Source: Inquilinus sp. KBS0705 (GTDB lineage Bacteria > Bacteroidota > Bacteroidia > Sphingobacteriales > Sphingobacteriaceae). From it: a DNA stretch of 64,000 nt. Of the stretch, positions 16,549 to 25,255 are shown in pieces; within the stretch, counting starts at the first letter, position 1, and the number at the start of each line of letters is the position of its first letter. The notes below the pieces were generated by a model, which made no database searches, had not been told where the DNA came from, and worked only from the letters and a program-made list of their open reading frames with translations. The stretch is taken from NCBI GenBank assembly GCA_005938025.2, contig VCCI02000002.1, positions 62,001-126,000 of the forward strand, read 5' to 3'. The translations under genes and the position numbers were made by a program.

Positions 16549-17196
16549 TTAAAACGAGAATTTAAGGTAGTTTATATTCTTGTTATGCTGCAAGTATTTT
16601 TTTTCGTAATACGTTTTAATAGATAATACCTCATCTGCAAATTCCGAGTGATACAGGTCGGCGGTGTTGATGTGCAAGTTTAGGGCCAGCTCGCTTATTT
16701 TACCGGCAGTGTATTCATAAAAGCCGTCGTTATCTGTTTTAAGGTTCATATAACCACCGGGCTTTAGCACTATGCGGTACATATCTAAAAACCGTGGCGA
16801 GGTAAGGCGTTTCTTCTCGCGACTTAATTGCGGCTGCGGGTCGGGGAAGGTTATCCATATTTCGTCCACTTCGCCGGGGGCAAAGTAATCGGTAAGGGTT
16901 TCTATCTGCATGCGTAAAAATGCAACGTTATTTACGCTTTCTTCAATAGCTGTTTTAGCGCCGCGCCAAATACGGTTGCCTTTATAATCAATCCCTATAA
17001 AGTTTTTATGGGGGAACATACGGGCCAGGTTAACCGTGTATTCGCCCTTACCACAGGCCAGTTCCAGTACTACCGGGTTGCTATTCTTAAAAAAATCATT
17101 TGCCCAATTGCCCTTGTAAGGTTTGCCTGCATCTAATTGTAAAACGTTGCTAAAGGTCTCTATCTCTGCAAACCGCCTGATCTTGTCTTTTCCCAC
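16549..17196 (-). CDS. trmB: tRNA (guanine46-N7)-methyltransferase
   Basis: TrmB makes m7G46 in tRNA variable loops. The 215 residues show the SAM-binding ELACGKGEYTVNLA, the acidic GIDYKGNRIWRGA, the catalytic/tRNA-binding ITFPDPQPQLSREKKRLTSP (split: ITFPDPQP and KKRLTSP) and LKTDN. An N-terminal extension of about 45 residues and a C-terminal YYEKKYLQ are normal for the family. It forms a likely two-gene operon with the ATL gene, and is separated from the upstream cluster by the terminator at 17242. Confidence 0.93.
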   Translation of the reverse strand: MGKDKIRRFAEIETFSNVLQLDAGKPYKGNWANDFFKNSNPVVLELACGKGEYTVNLARMFPHKNFIGIDYKGNRIWRGAKTAIEESVNNVAFLRMQIETLTDYFAPGEVDEIWITFPDPQPQLSREKKRLTSPRFLDMYRIVLKPGGYMNLKTDNDGFYEYTAGKISELALNLHINTADLYHSEFADEVLSIKTYYEKKYLQHNKNINYLKFSF

Positions 17197-17241
17197 TTTA
17201 TAAAATAAAATGCGAAAATAAGCTTTTTAGTTTAACCCAAT

Positions 17242-17276
17242 AAAAAAGGGGCAAACTCTGTAAGTTTACCCCTTTT
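17242..17276 (-). terminator. Intrinsic terminator of the 17.3-18.4 kb cluster
   Basis: A 13-bp stem with one wobble (17244-17256 with 17264-17276) is followed on the minus strand by an A-to-T rich U-tract (17242-17247). It stands between the 141-residue gene and trmB. Confidence 0.8.
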
Positions 17277-17302
17277 CTAAAAGATCGTGTTTCGCAACAG
17301 GA

Positions 17303-17728
17303 TCAGTCTTTAACATAAGCCGGTACTGGCTTTTCTGTATCTTTCTTTTTAGTAAAGTTGTTTACCAAGCCTTTTACTTTGCTCCATAAGCCGCCAACAG
17401 CATCTTCGCTGATGTAATGTGATGCTTTTTGTGACAGTATACCAACCAAGGCTTTTACTATAAAGTTAGAGTGTTTAAATAAGGTTTTATTTAATGTAAT
17501 AGGTAATACAAATCTCGACAATAGTCCTAAAAAGTCCTGCTGAAACAGCCCCGCACTTTTTACGCCATCAGTATCAGGCGATTTGGGGAACAACGACATG
17601 AATGTGGAAAATATAGCCGAAGGACCCGCAAAGCGTGTTTTTAACGCTATAGCTTGCTGGGCCTCCAGATTTTTTAACCTGCCGATCTCGGTTTGTAATT
17701 CAAATATATTTCTGATAGGTGTGTCCAT
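17303..17728 (-). CDS. Hypothetical protein in YtxH/Holin-X cluster
   Basis: The protein of 141 residues has no signal peptide. The N-terminus (about 1-40) looks helical and charged (ELQTEIGRLKNLEAQQ). The centre contains two hydrophobic amphipathic stretches (FLGLLSRFVLPITL, FIVKALVGILSQKA), and the end is Lys/Pro-rich. I recognise no family. It starts 7 bp after the Holin-X-like gene, so it probably belongs with that protein and YtxH in an envelope-stress module. The function is unknown. Confidence 0.7.
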   Translation of the reverse strand: MDTPIRNIFELQTEIGRLKNLEAQQAIALKTRFAGPSAIFSTFMSLFPKSPDTDGVKSAGLFQQDFLGLLSRFVLPITLNKTLFKHSNFIVKALVGILSQKASHYISEDAVGGLWSKVKGLVNNFTKKKDTEKPVPAYVKD

Positions 17729-17735
17729 AGTAAAA

Positions 17736-18080
17736 TTAATTAAACAGCTTTCTAACCAACGCGTTAATAATTGGTTTTTGGAAACCCCTTTTATTAACCA
17801 TTATAATTACCGCTATAACAAGGTAAATAAGGGCAACACAGCCAAAACCTTGCCAGTACGAGTGCAACACACTACCTAAAAATAAGGCCAGTGTAAAGCT
17901 TGCAAATAAAAATGTAAGCAACAGGCTTATAACAATCACTATCTGGATAACCATATCGGCTATTAATGATGTGCCTCGCTCAATAACTTCATATTTTAAA
18001 AGTTTAAAACGTGTTTCAGCATATTCGCTAAGCTGATCAATTATTGGGCGTACTGGTTCTTTTTCAGTTTCCATAGTCAT
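17736..18080 (-). CDS. Holin-X-like (phage holin superfamily III) membrane protein
   Basis: This 114-residue protein has an N-terminal amphipathic helix (PIIDQLSEYAETRFKLLKYEVIERG, in two pieces: QLSEYAETRFKLLKYE and VIERG) and two membrane helices (about 38-65 and 75-95). This is the layout of the Holin-X/DUF1469 group, common chromosomal proteins of Bacteroidota often next to YtxH proteins. Despite the name there is no phage gene here, so a lytic role is unlikely. It sits 42 bp downstream of ytxH in the same direction. Confidence 0.8.
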   Translation of the reverse strand: MTMETEKEPVRPIIDQLSEYAETRFKLLKYEVIERGTSLIADMVIQIVIVISLLLTFLFASFTLALFLGSVLHSYWQGFGCVALIYLVIAVIIMVNKRGFQKPIINALVRKLFN

Positions 18081-18122
18081 TAGTTAGTTCCGTACCTTAT
18101 TAATTTTTTCAGTACCCGGTAA

Positions 18123-18389
18123 TTATGCGTGCTCCAGGTCGTCCTGGTATTCTTCTTCGGCGCCTTTAACTTTACTTTTAATGTTTTCTACAACCCTATC
18201 TTTTAAACCAACAAGGTTATCAATTTCGGCAGCGGCTGTTTCTTTAATAGTATCGCCCAGGTTTTTTAGTGATTCAGAAAGCTTATCACGTGTTTCTGTA
18301 CCTTTTTCTGGTGCAAATAATATACCCAATGCTGCTCCTGCTGCTAATCCTGCCAGCAATGCAATTACTACTTTTGAGTTATCTTTCAT
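18123..18389 (-). CDS. YtxH domain protein
   Basis: The 88-residue protein starts with a Gly/Ala-rich membrane helix (VVIALLAGLAAGAALGILFAPEKG), the hallmark of YtxH proteins, where the FAPxxG motif ends the helix. A charged amphipathic helix and an acidic tail (EEEYQDDLEHA) follow. The family is linked to general stress in Bacillus; molecular function is unknown. It leads a likely operon with the Holin-X-like and 141-residue genes. Confidence 0.87.
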   Translation of the reverse strand: MKDNSKVVIALLAGLAAGAALGILFAPEKGTETRDKLSESLKNLGDTIKETAAAEIDNLVGLKDRVVENIKSKVKGAEEEYQDDLEHA

Positions 18390-18493
18390 ATTAGTATAAA
18401 TTTTTAATTTGAGTTTTTGTTTTTGATAATTATAAATTAATTGTCCGTTTTTACAGTTTGAGCTGTTTAATACAAAAATAAGTATAAAATGCC

Positions 18494-19540
18494 TTAGTTA
18501 CTATCCTCGGGCATGCGTATACGCTCCAGCCGTTCGGCAGCCATGCGGTTGGTTTCATAAATTTCTAGCAGCAATAAAAAGTACGATAGTAATACAGGGC
18601 CAAAAACCAGTCCTAATATTCCAAATAGTGGTAGCCCTATAAACACTCCTATAACGGATATAATAGGGTGCGTATTGCCAATGCGCTTGTTGATCATCAT
18701 ACGCAGTACATTATCTACATTGCCAATAAATAGCAAACCATACGCTAAAAGCAATATCCCTTTTACATTGTGCCCGTTTGCAAATAGTATAATGCTTGCA
18801 GGTATACAAAGGGTTGGTGCACCCACCACCGGCAAAAACGAAATAAACGACCCTATTACCCCCCAAAATACGGCATCGGGTATGCCAAAGGCATAAAAAC
18901 CCATGGCCAGCAGTATCCCTTGTGTAACGGCTATAACCCCCTGCCCCAATACGTTAGAATAAGTAGAATTGCGCAGTTCGGTAGCAAATTTTAAAGCATG
19001 CTGCTCGCGAAAGGGTGCATACTTAAGCATACCCATTTCAAATTCGCGCATTTGCACAAACATAAAGTACAGCAAAAAATACATTACCAGCAGGGTAATT
19101 AAAATGCCTGCAAAACCCGTAATAAGTGATGGAAACAGGTCGGCTATATAGGCTCCAAGCTTTTGTATAGTATTTTCGGCAAGGTGCGGCTGGTTTAAAT
19201 TACTACCCGCAAAGGCATCAATCTTTTGCGACCATTGGTCAATGGGTATCGAGTCGCGGTTAATGCTGCCTATCTTACCAATCACCATTATACTTAATGA
19301 CAGGAAAGGAATAACAATTACAATAAGCGATATAAAAATAATGAGAAGCGCTGCAGCCGACGGGTTGAACTTTCGTTGCTCAACCATATACAAATAAAAC
19401 GGCCTGAATATGGTGAAAAGCACTATAGCGCCTAAAATTGAGCTGAATAATTCGCTTAGGGCATACAGCAAAAAACAACCCAGCACAATAATGCTTACCA
19501 GTATAATATTATTGCGCTGCTTGTAACTAAAAATGGACAT
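18494..19540 (-). CDS. AI-2E family transporter
   Basis: I choose the ATG at 19540 (MSIFSYKQRNN), giving 348 residues; the longer frame to 19612 begins with GTG and adds 24 residues unlike the family. The protein has about eight membrane helices and the family pattern: helix pair near the N-terminus, a soluble middle (about 95-145), then GQGVIAVTQGILLAMGFYAFG, FWGVIGSFISFLPVVGAP (pieces of the conserved core) and IGLPLFGILGLVFGPVL. The family (PF01594) exports varied substrates; AI-2 transport is proven only for few. It is 79 bp after the phosphoacceptor-like gene and may share its transcript. Confidence 0.88.
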   Translation of the reverse strand: MSIFSYKQRNNIILVSIIVLGCFLLYALSELFSSILGAIVLFTIFRPFYLYMVEQRKFNPSAAALLIIFISLIVIVIPFLSLSIMVIGKIGSINRDSIPIDQWSQKIDAFAGSNLNQPHLAENTIQKLGAYIADLFPSLITGFAGILITLLVMYFLLYFMFVQMREFEMGMLKYAPFREQHALKFATELRNSTYSNVLGQGVIAVTQGILLAMGFYAFGIPDAVFWGVIGSFISFLPVVGAPTLCIPASIILFANGHNVKGILLLAYGLLFIGNVDNVLRMMINKRIGNTHPIISVIGVFIGLPLFGILGLVFGPVLLSYFLLLLEIYETNRMAAERLERIRMPEDSN

Positions 19541-19619
19541 GCCCCTGTAAGCTAATTGTGATGCTATATAAACAAAAAAATGGTAAAAAGTTTTGCCGTT
19601 TGGCCTGTGCACTAACTAT

Positions 19620-19826
19620 TTAATCAATATAATTTAGCAGTGCGTCAATATTAGCGGCGGCCTTTTCAAGGCTTTCTATATAAAGAGTATGGTCGCCTTG
19701 GGTATTCGGCAATTCGTAACGTAAACCTTCTAAAGCCAGCTGAATGTTTGACAGTTGATTTTTTATATCATGTTTAAGCATCGCGAAGGTATGCGCATCA
19801 ACCGGTTTTTGTTCATCACCATCCAT
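19620..19826 (-). CDS. Stand-alone histidine-phosphoacceptor-like (DHp) small protein
   Basis: This 68-residue cytoplasmic protein contains LKHDIKNQLSNIQLALEGL, with H19-D-x-K-N23-x-L, the H-box pattern of sensor kinases, within one long predicted helix; a second helix (ESLEKAAANIDALLNYI) completes a helical hairpin like a DHp dimerisation domain. No ATP-binding (HATPase) domain follows, since the stop codon is close. It starts 5 bp after the NtrC-type regulator and therefore is almost certainly co-expressed with it. It may act as a phosphotransfer or phosphatase partner of that regulator, or bind another kinase. The H-box match is visible; the role is inferred. Confidence 0.7.
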   Translation of the reverse strand: MDGDEQKPVDAHTFAMLKHDIKNQLSNIQLALEGLRYELPNTQGDHTLYIESLEKAAANIDALLNYID

Positions 19827-19831
19827 ACTTT

Positions 19832-21256
19832 TTATTTTAGGTTGATGGCTTTCATTTTGTTGTAAAGCGTTTTACGGTCAATATTCAATATCTCGGCAGC
19901 TTTGGTTTTGTTAAAGTTAACCTCGCGCAGCACTTTAAGTATCGTTTCGTGCTCGGCCCCAAGCGCGGCATTTTTCAGATCGTGCTTAGGGGCTTCTTTT
20001 ACCTCATAATTGCCTTGTGCGCCTGTATTGTTTACCGGCTCGTACGCGGTTACCTTAAAGTTTGATATCTCCAGCGGCAGGGCCTTCATGGTAATTTCAT
20101 TACCCTCGCTAAGCAGCGTTGCCCGCCTAACCACATTCTTTAATTCGCGAATATTACCTTGCCAGCGGTAGTTCATAAAACACTCTATTACCTCGGGCGA
20201 GAAGGTAGTTACATTACGATCCAGCTCCTGGTTGGCCACATTTAAAAAGTGGTCGGCCAGCATCATTATATCGTTGCCACGCTCGCGCAGTGGCGGCATA
20301 AAAATGCTAAACTCGTTAAAGCGGTGATAAAGATCCTCGCGGAATTTTCCTTTTTGTATACCTTCCTGCAGGCTCTCATTAGTGGCAATAATAATGCGCA
20401 CATCCAGATCTATTTCTTTTGTACTGCCTATACGCTTTACTTTACGCTCCTGCACCGTGCGCAGCAATGCCGCTTGTATCTCGTACGATAGGTTACCTAC
20501 TTCGTCTAAAAACAAGGTACCGCCATTCGCCATTTCAAAGTGGCCTATCTTGGTATATAACGCCCCGGTAAATGATCCTTTCTCGTGGCCAAAAAACTCG
20601 CTTGCTGCCAACTCTTTGGTAAGCGACCCGCAATCCATCGCAATAAATGGCTGATTGTGGCGAGGGCTGTTTAAGTGTATGCTTTTAGCAACCGACTCTT
20701 TGCCGGTACCGCTTTCGCCTAAAATAATTACACTATAATTGGTAGGTGCAACCAATTCAATTTGCCTTAACAACTCTTTTGATGCACGGCTGGTACCCAC
20801 CACAAACTCGCCCGATAATATTTGTTTTTTACCTTCGCGCGGGCTGGGTTTATCATTATTGCCCCATTCGTTACTAGCTTTTTCCTGTAAGGCGTATTGG
20901 GTTTCAATAGCTTTGGTAATGGTATTTAATATCTCATCAGGGTAAAGGGGCTTAGTAATATAATCGTAAGCGCCCATTTTTATCAGCTCAACGGCCATTT
21001 TAATATCCGAGTAGCCTGTAATAATAATAACGCCGGTATTGGGGTATAAGGCCTTAATGTTTTTAAGCATCTCGCGGCCATCGGTATCTTCCAGCCTAAA
21101 GTCGCAAAGTACCAGGTCAAAATGGTTACGTTTAAGGTATTCCATACCCGTACTGCCGTTGGGGGCGGTTTCTACCTCAAAGCCATTACGTGTTAAAAAC
21201 TTAGATAGCAATAAGCCAACATTAACTTCGTCATCAATGATGAGGATCTTCTTCAT
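19832..21256 (-). CDS. Sigma-54-dependent response regulator, NtrC family
   Basis: The 474 residues are arranged as receiver (1-125), AAA+ (about 150-390) and C-terminal Fis-type HTH. The receiver keeps the acidic pocket D8-D9 and phosphoacceptor D52 (LVLCDFRLED) and K102 (ITKPLYP). The AAA+ domain has Walker A GESGTGKE (180-187), the sigma-54 loop GSFTGA (227-232; variant of GAFTGA), Walker B LFLDEVGN and arginine fingers. The end, AAEILNIDRKTLYNKMK, is the DNA-binding HTH. It should activate sigma-54 promoters when phosphorylated. No adjacent full histidine kinase exists; the 68-residue DHp-like protein follows instead. Confidence 0.95.
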   Translation of the reverse strand: MKKILIIDDEVNVGLLLSKFLTRNGFEVETAPNGSTGMEYLKRNHFDLVLCDFRLEDTDGREMLKNIKALYPNTGVIIITGYSDIKMAVELIKMGAYDYITKPLYPDEILNTITKAIETQYALQEKASNEWGNNDKPSPREGKKQILSGEFVVGTSRASKELLRQIELVAPTNYSVIILGESGTGKESVAKSIHLNSPRHNQPFIAMDCGSLTKELAASEFFGHEKGSFTGALYTKIGHFEMANGGTLFLDEVGNLSYEIQAALLRTVQERKVKRIGSTKEIDLDVRIIIATNESLQEGIQKGKFREDLYHRFNEFSIFMPPLRERGNDIMMLADHFLNVANQELDRNVTTFSPEVIECFMNYRWQGNIRELKNVVRRATLLSEGNEITMKALPLEISNFKVTAYEPVNNTGAQGNYEVKEAPKHDLKNAALGAEHETILKVLREVNFNKTKAAEILNIDRKTLYNKMKAINLK

Positions 21257-21362
21257 ATTAGCATTTACAGTTTACCGGTGATGTATTCGCAGTTAAGGTA
21301 CAAATATTTGATTATTTACAAAGAATTTTAAATCTTAACTAAAAAACAGTGCTAAACAAAAC

Positions 21363-21390
21363 AAAAAAAGGGAGGCTTAACGCCTCCCTT
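21363..21390 (-). terminator. Intrinsic terminator of the outer-membrane barrel gene
   Basis: A perfect 7-bp GC-rich stem (21370-21376 with 21382-21388, extended by AA/TT) has a 5-nt loop and is followed on the minus strand by seven T (21363-21369). Confidence 0.88.
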
Positions 21391-21414
21391 ATTTACTATT
21401 AAGTGGTAACAGTT

Positions 21415-21996
21415 TTAGAAACCGTATGCAACACGCACACCTAAAAAGTTTACTTTGCTTGCATCAAAATTGCTGCTGTATTTGGTAGTAGCTTCGTAGC
21501 GTATACCTGCATCAATAAAGTTACTTGCACTTACCGGGAACTGTACACCAATTTGCGGCGCATAAACAAACGCGGTTGATTTCTCGTTAAAGAAATCAGA
21601 TTTGTTTAGCAGGAATGCTGCACCAGCTTCGCTCTGTATGTAAAAGTTAGATAACGGGAAGAATTTTAAACCGGCTTTAACAGGCAGTAACTGTACGTTA
21701 GGTACATCTAAGCCTGTGCCTGCTAAATTCTTTTCGCCAAATACGTTGTTATAACCTGCGTTTACAGTTACAAACAATTGGTTAGCTACAGGGATATCCG
21801 CCTGTACCGAACCGCCTAAATTCCATTTATAAGCATCGTTAAATTTACCCGTTGGGATGCCTGCATCAACACCAATGCTATAACGAACACCGTTAGAAGT
21901 TGTAGTAGATGTGGTGGTAGAGGTTTGGGCTTTTGCAGCAAATGATAAGCCGGCAAATGCTAAAATTAATGTTGTGATTTTTAATGTACTTTTCAT
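21415..21996 (-). CDS. Outer-membrane beta-barrel protein
   Basis: I choose the ATG at 21996 (MKSTLKITTLILAFAGLSFAAKAQ), which places a clear signal peptide with AKAQ cleavage at the start; the longer frame to 22056 adds 20 residues without a signal. The mature protein (about 170 residues) begins with a Thr/Ser-rich stretch, then shows alternating strands (GVRYSIGVDAGIP, NQLFVTVNAGYNNV, FYIQSEAGAAFLL, NFIDAGIRYEA) and ends FLGVRVAYGF with a C-terminal Phe, the outer-membrane sorting signal. It is an eight-strand-type barrel of the OmpA/OmpX-like group. Its own terminator follows. Function unknown. Confidence 0.85.
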   Translation of the reverse strand: MKSTLKITTLILAFAGLSFAAKAQTSTTTSTTTSNGVRYSIGVDAGIPTGKFNDAYKWNLGGSVQADIPVANQLFVTVNAGYNNVFGEKNLAGTGLDVPNVQLLPVKAGLKFFPLSNFYIQSEAGAAFLLNKSDFFNEKSTAFVYAPQIGVQFPVSASNFIDAGIRYEATTKYSSNFDASKVNFLGVRVAYGF

Positions 21997-22166
21997 GACT
22001 TTTTTATTTAAACCATTTGTCTTTTTGTTTAAAGACAGGGCAAAGTAAAGCACCAAATCACATTCAATTTTTCATCCTATTGTCACGTTAATTCAATCGA
22101 TTGATTAACAGATAATTATTTTTTGACCAGATGGGTATTTTGGTCAGGCTATTGTAAACTTGATAA

Positions 22167-22949
22167 TTATTTGCCCTTAAATTCCGGCTTCCGCCTTTCT
22201 AAAAATGCGGCCACCCCCTCTTTAAAATCATCCGTACCAAAGCATTTTCCAAACTCTTCTATCTCGGTTTCGTAGCCATTAACCCCGTCATTAGCGGCAT
22301 CGTTAACAGCCCGAATGGCGGCAGCAATGGCCAATGGGGCCCGGGTAAGTATTTTATTCATCAGTTCTTCGGCCCTGGGCAGTAAATCGGCCTGAAACAC
22401 TACCTGGTTAACCAAACCTGCCTGCAAGGCATCAGCAGCGGTAAGCATATCAGCTGTCATTATCATTTCGAGCGCCTTGCCGCGGCCCACCAATTGGGTT
22501 AAACGCTGGGTGCCACCGTAGCCGGGTATAAGGCCCAAGGTAACTTCGGGCAGGCCCATTTTAGCGGTATCGGCAGCAATGCGTATATGGCAGGCCATAG
22601 CAAGTTCCAGCCCTCCACCCAATGCAAAACCATTTATAGCCGCTATTACCGGCTTGTTGCCGTTAGCAATTACATTAAAAACCTTGGTATGGCCCTCACG
22701 GGCAAGGTTGCGCCCACCCGCAACGTCCAGATCGGCAAACTCGGTAATATCTGCACCGGCAACAAAGGCCTTTGTGCCCGCGCCGGTAATTATTATGCCG
22801 CCAATGCTTTCATCATTAAAAGCATCAGTTAAAGCCTCGTGCAGCTCTATTAAGGTAAATTTATTTAGCGCGTTTAATTTGCTTTCGCGATTGATGACAA
22901 TGTATTGTATGCGGCCCCTGGTTTGGACCAGTATGTTTTCAAACTCCAT
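22167..22949 (-). CDS. Enoyl-CoA hydratase/isomerase family protein
   Basis: I choose the ATG at 22949 (MEFENILVQTRG), giving 260 residues. The crotonase-fold hallmarks are present: oxyanion-hole residues in AGADITEFADLD and GFALGGGLELAMACHIRIA, and the catalytic glutamate region LPEVTLGLIPGYGGTQRL with E. It likely hydrates short/medium enoyl-CoAs in beta-oxidation or a related pathway. It lies 11 bp downstream of the B12-binding subunit gene and is probably co-transcribed, which suggests linked acyl-CoA metabolism, such as propionate/methylmalonate or amino-acid degradation. The exact substrate cannot be read. Confidence 0.9.
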   Translation of the reverse strand: MEFENILVQTRGRIQYIVINRESKLNALNKFTLIELHEALTDAFNDESIGGIIITGAGTKAFVAGADITEFADLDVAGGRNLAREGHTKVFNVIANGNKPVIAAINGFALGGGLELAMACHIRIAADTAKMGLPEVTLGLIPGYGGTQRLTQLVGRGKALEMIMTADMLTAADALQAGLVNQVVFQADLLPRAEELMNKILTRAPLAIAAAIRAVNDAANDGVNGYETEIEEFGKCFGTDDFKEGVAAFLERRKPEFKGK

Positions 22950-22960
22950 AATAAGTTCAA

Positions 22961-23383
22961 TCAAAAATTACGGTGCTGGTGCACCCAATTGGTTATATAG
23001 GTAACAATGTCTTGCGTGCTGGTACCCGGCGGGAACAATTTGCCTACGCCTATTTTTTGCAGTTCGGCCATATCATCCGCAGGGATAATACCACCACCGG
23101 TAAGCAGTACATCATCCATCTTCTTCTCCTTTATTAAAGCCATCACCTTAGGGAAAACCGTCATGTGCGCGCCCGATAGTATGCTGATGCCGATAGCGTC
23201 CACATCCTCTTGCAGGGCGGTGTTCACTACCATTTCGGGCGTTTGGCGCAGGCCGGTGTATATTACCTCCATGCCGGCATCGCGCAAGGTGGTGGCGATG
23301 ATGCGGGCGCCGCGGTCGTGCCCGTCAAGGCCTACTTTCGCGACTAAAACACGTATAGGGCGGTTAAATTGGGTATCGCTCAT
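22961..23383 (-). CDS. Cobalamin B12-binding protein (methylmalonyl-CoA mutase C-terminal type)
   Basis: I choose the ATG at 23383 ([18 protein letters not shown]), giving 140 residues; a -7 element (TAACTTTG, minus strand 23410-23417) lies inside the longer frame. The B12-binding signature DGHDRG (D20-G25) has H22 as the lower cobalt ligand, followed by [14 protein letters not shown] and [11 protein letters not shown]. This is a free-standing small subunit as in ICM/MCM-type mutases, the large catalytic subunit being elsewhere. It pairs with the enoyl-CoA hydratase gene. Confidence 0.93.
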   Translation of the reverse strand: MSDTQFNRPIRVLVAKVGLDGHDRGARIIATTLRDAGMEVIYTGLRQTPEMVVNTALQEDVDAIGISILSGAHMTVFPKVMALIKEKKMDDVLLTGGGIIPADDMAELQKIGVGKLFPPGTSTQDIVTYITNWVHQHRNF

Positions 23384-23409
23384 AGATTCAGCTATGCTTA
23401 AAAGCTTAT

Positions 23410-23417
23410 CAAAGTTA
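23410..23417 (-). promoter_or_regulatory. -7 promoter element of the B12-subunit/enoyl-CoA hydratase operon
   Basis: The minus strand reads TAACTTTG, matching TAnnTTTG, 26 bp before the chosen ATG at 23383. No clear TTG -33 element. Confidence 0.4.
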
Positions 23418-23494
23418 AAAGAAAAAATTATACCAGCCCTTATACACACTGCTGTATAATTATGCATAAAAACGTATAATTCTGTGTATTTTCC

Positions 23495-23502
23495 TATTTT
23501 TG
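23495..23502 (+). promoter_or_regulatory. -7 promoter element of glnS
   Basis: TATTTTTG matches TAnnTTTG and lies 8 bp before the chosen glnS ATG at 23511, implying a very short leader. It faces the divergent B12-operon element at 23410-23417. Confidence 0.45.
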
Positions 23503-23510
23503 CCCCTATC

Positions 23511-25172
23511 ATGAGCGAAGAAAGATCATTAAACTTTTTAGAGGAAATTGTTGAAGCCGATATTGCTGCCGGTAAGCATGGGGGAAGGGTGTTAACCCGT
23601 TTCCCGCCCGAGCCTAACGGCTACCTGCACATAGGGCACGCAAAATCGATATGCCTTAACTTTGGCCTTGCTCAAAAATATAATGGCAAAACCAACCTGC
23701 GTTTTGACGATACTAACCCTGTAAAGGAAGATGTAGAGTACGTAGACAGCATTAAGGAAGATGTAAAATGGCTGGGCTTTGAATGGGCCAACGAGCTATA
23801 CGCGTCTGACTACTTTGACAAGCTGTACGACTTTGCCGTTGCCCTGATAAAAAAAGACCTGGCTTATGTTGATGATAGTAGCGCCGAGGAGATAGCCTCG
23901 CAAAAAGGCACCCCTACCGAACCCGGTGTGGCTAATCAATACCGCAGTCGCTCTGTTGAAGAAAACCTGCAACTTTTTGCCGATATGAAAGCCGGCAAAT
24001 ACCCCGATGGCGCCAAGGTACTACGGGCCAAGCTTGACCTGGCATCGCCAAACATGCACCTGCGCGACCCTTTAATGTATCGCATTAAACATGCTCACCA
24101 TCACCGTACCGGCGATGCCTGGTGCATTTACCCGATGTACGATTTTGCTCATGGTCAAAGCGATGCCATAGAAGAGATCACCCACTCGATATGTACGGTT
24201 GAGTTTATACCTCACCGCCCATTGTACGAATGGTTTATTGAGCAATTGAGCCTGTTCCCGAGCAAACAATATGAGTTTGCCCGCCTTAACCTAAACTATA
24301 CGGTAATGAGCAAGCGCAAGCTGCTGCAACTGGTTACCGATGGCCATGTAGACGGCTGGGACGACCCGCGCATGCCTACCATTAGCGGCCTGCGCCGCCG
24401 TGGTTATACCCCTGCCAGCATCCGCGAGTTTTGCGAGCGTATTGGCGTGGCCAAGCGCGAAAACATGATAGATGTAGGCTTGCTGGAGTTTTGCATACGC
24501 GAAGACCTTAACAAAACCGCCTGGCGCCGTATGGCCGTGCTTGACCCGGTTAAACTGGTTATCACTAATTATCCGGAAGGTCAAACGGAAATATTCCATG
24601 GCGAAAACAACCCTGAAGTTGAAGGTGGCGATGGCAGCCGTGAGTTTCCGTTTAGTCGCGAGTTGTGGATAGAGCGCGACGACTTTATGGAAGAGCCTAC
24701 CAAAAAATACTTCCGCCTGGGTGTGGGGTTAATGGTACGCCTTAAAAGTGCCTACATTATTAAAGGCGAAAGCATTGTTAAGGATGCCGATGGCAATATT
24801 ACCGAAATACATTGCACCTACATACCCGAATCAAAAAGCGGCAGCGATACCAGCGGCATAAACGTTAAAGGCACCATACACTGGGTGAGCGCGGACCACG
24901 CCCTTACTGCGGAGATACGCCTGTACGACCGCCTTTTTCAGGTAGAAGACCCAAGCAACGAGGACGGTGACTTTAAAGATTATATTAATCCCAACAGCCT
25001 GCATATATTGCCAACCGCATACATCGAACCCGACCTGGCCAACGCCGTAGCGGGTACACCGGTGCAATTTATACGCAAGGGCTACTTTACACTCGACAAA
25101 AACTCGACTACCGATAAGCTGGTATTTAACCGCACCGTAACATTAAAGGATGGCTGGGTGAAGAAAGGTTAA
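23511..25172 (+). CDS. glnS: Glutaminyl-tRNA synthetase
   Basis: The enzyme charges tRNA-Gln with glutamine. I choose the ATG at 23511 ([18 protein letters not shown]), 553 residues; the longer frame from 23484 overlaps the promoter. The catalytic domain has the HIGH motif in [16 protein letters not shown] and the KMSKS motif as [11 protein letters not shown]; it continues with [14 protein letters not shown] and the C-terminal beta-barrel anticodon-binding domains. A glutamate-type GluRS is also plausible by homology, but the [15 protein letters not shown] and [23 protein letters not shown] (two pieces) features are GlnRS type. It is monocistronic. Confidence 0.96.
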   Translation: MSEERSLNFLEEIVEADIAAGKHGGRVLTRFPPEPNGYLHIGHAKSICLNFGLAQKYNGKTNLRFDDTNPVKEDVEYVDSIKEDVKWLGFEWANELYASDYFDKLYDFAVALIKKDLAYVDDSSAEEIASQKGTPTEPGVANQYRSRSVEENLQLFADMKAGKYPDGAKVLRAKLDLASPNMHLRDPLMYRIKHAHHHRTGDAWCIYPMYDFAHGQSDAIEEITHSICTVEFIPHRPLYEWFIEQLSLFPSKQYEFARLNLNYTVMSKRKLLQLVTDGHVDGWDDPRMPTISGLRRRGYTPASIREFCERIGVAKRENMIDVGLLEFCIREDLNKTAWRRMAVLDPVKLVITNYPEGQTEIFHGENNPEVEGGDGSREFPFSRELWIERDDFMEEPTKKYFRLGVGLMVRLKSAYIIKGESIVKDADGNITEIHCTYIPESKSGSDTSGINVKGTIHWVSADHALTAEIRLYDRLFQVEDPSNEDGDFKDYINPNSLHILPTAYIEPDLANAVAGTPVQFIRKGYFTLDKNSTTDKLVFNRTVTLKDGWVKKG

Positions 25173-25255
25173 AGGTGAAAGGCGAAAGGTTAAAGGCAAA
25201 GGCTTTCTATCGTAGGGAGCTACCTTTTACCCTTTACCTTTTACCTCTTACCTCT
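25173..25255. repeat. Imperfect inverted repeat of a GAAAGGTTAAAGGC-type unit
   Basis: The left half has AAAGGTGAAAGGCGAAAGG-type tandem units, and the right half their complement, CCTTTTACCCTTTACC. It lies between the convergent glnS and amidase stops and could form a long hairpin serving both. A similar string (CCTTTTACCTTTCGCC) recurs at about 28373-28396. Confidence 0.65.

Noticed and set aside
17736..18080. Phage holin, hence a prophage
   Set aside because: The Holin-X family is common in chromosomes of Bacteroidota, and no lysis, capsid, integrase or tail gene is near it.
18494..19540. AI-2 quorum sensing exporter
   Set aside because: The family name does not prove AI-2 transport, and no luxS or lsr gene is in the window.
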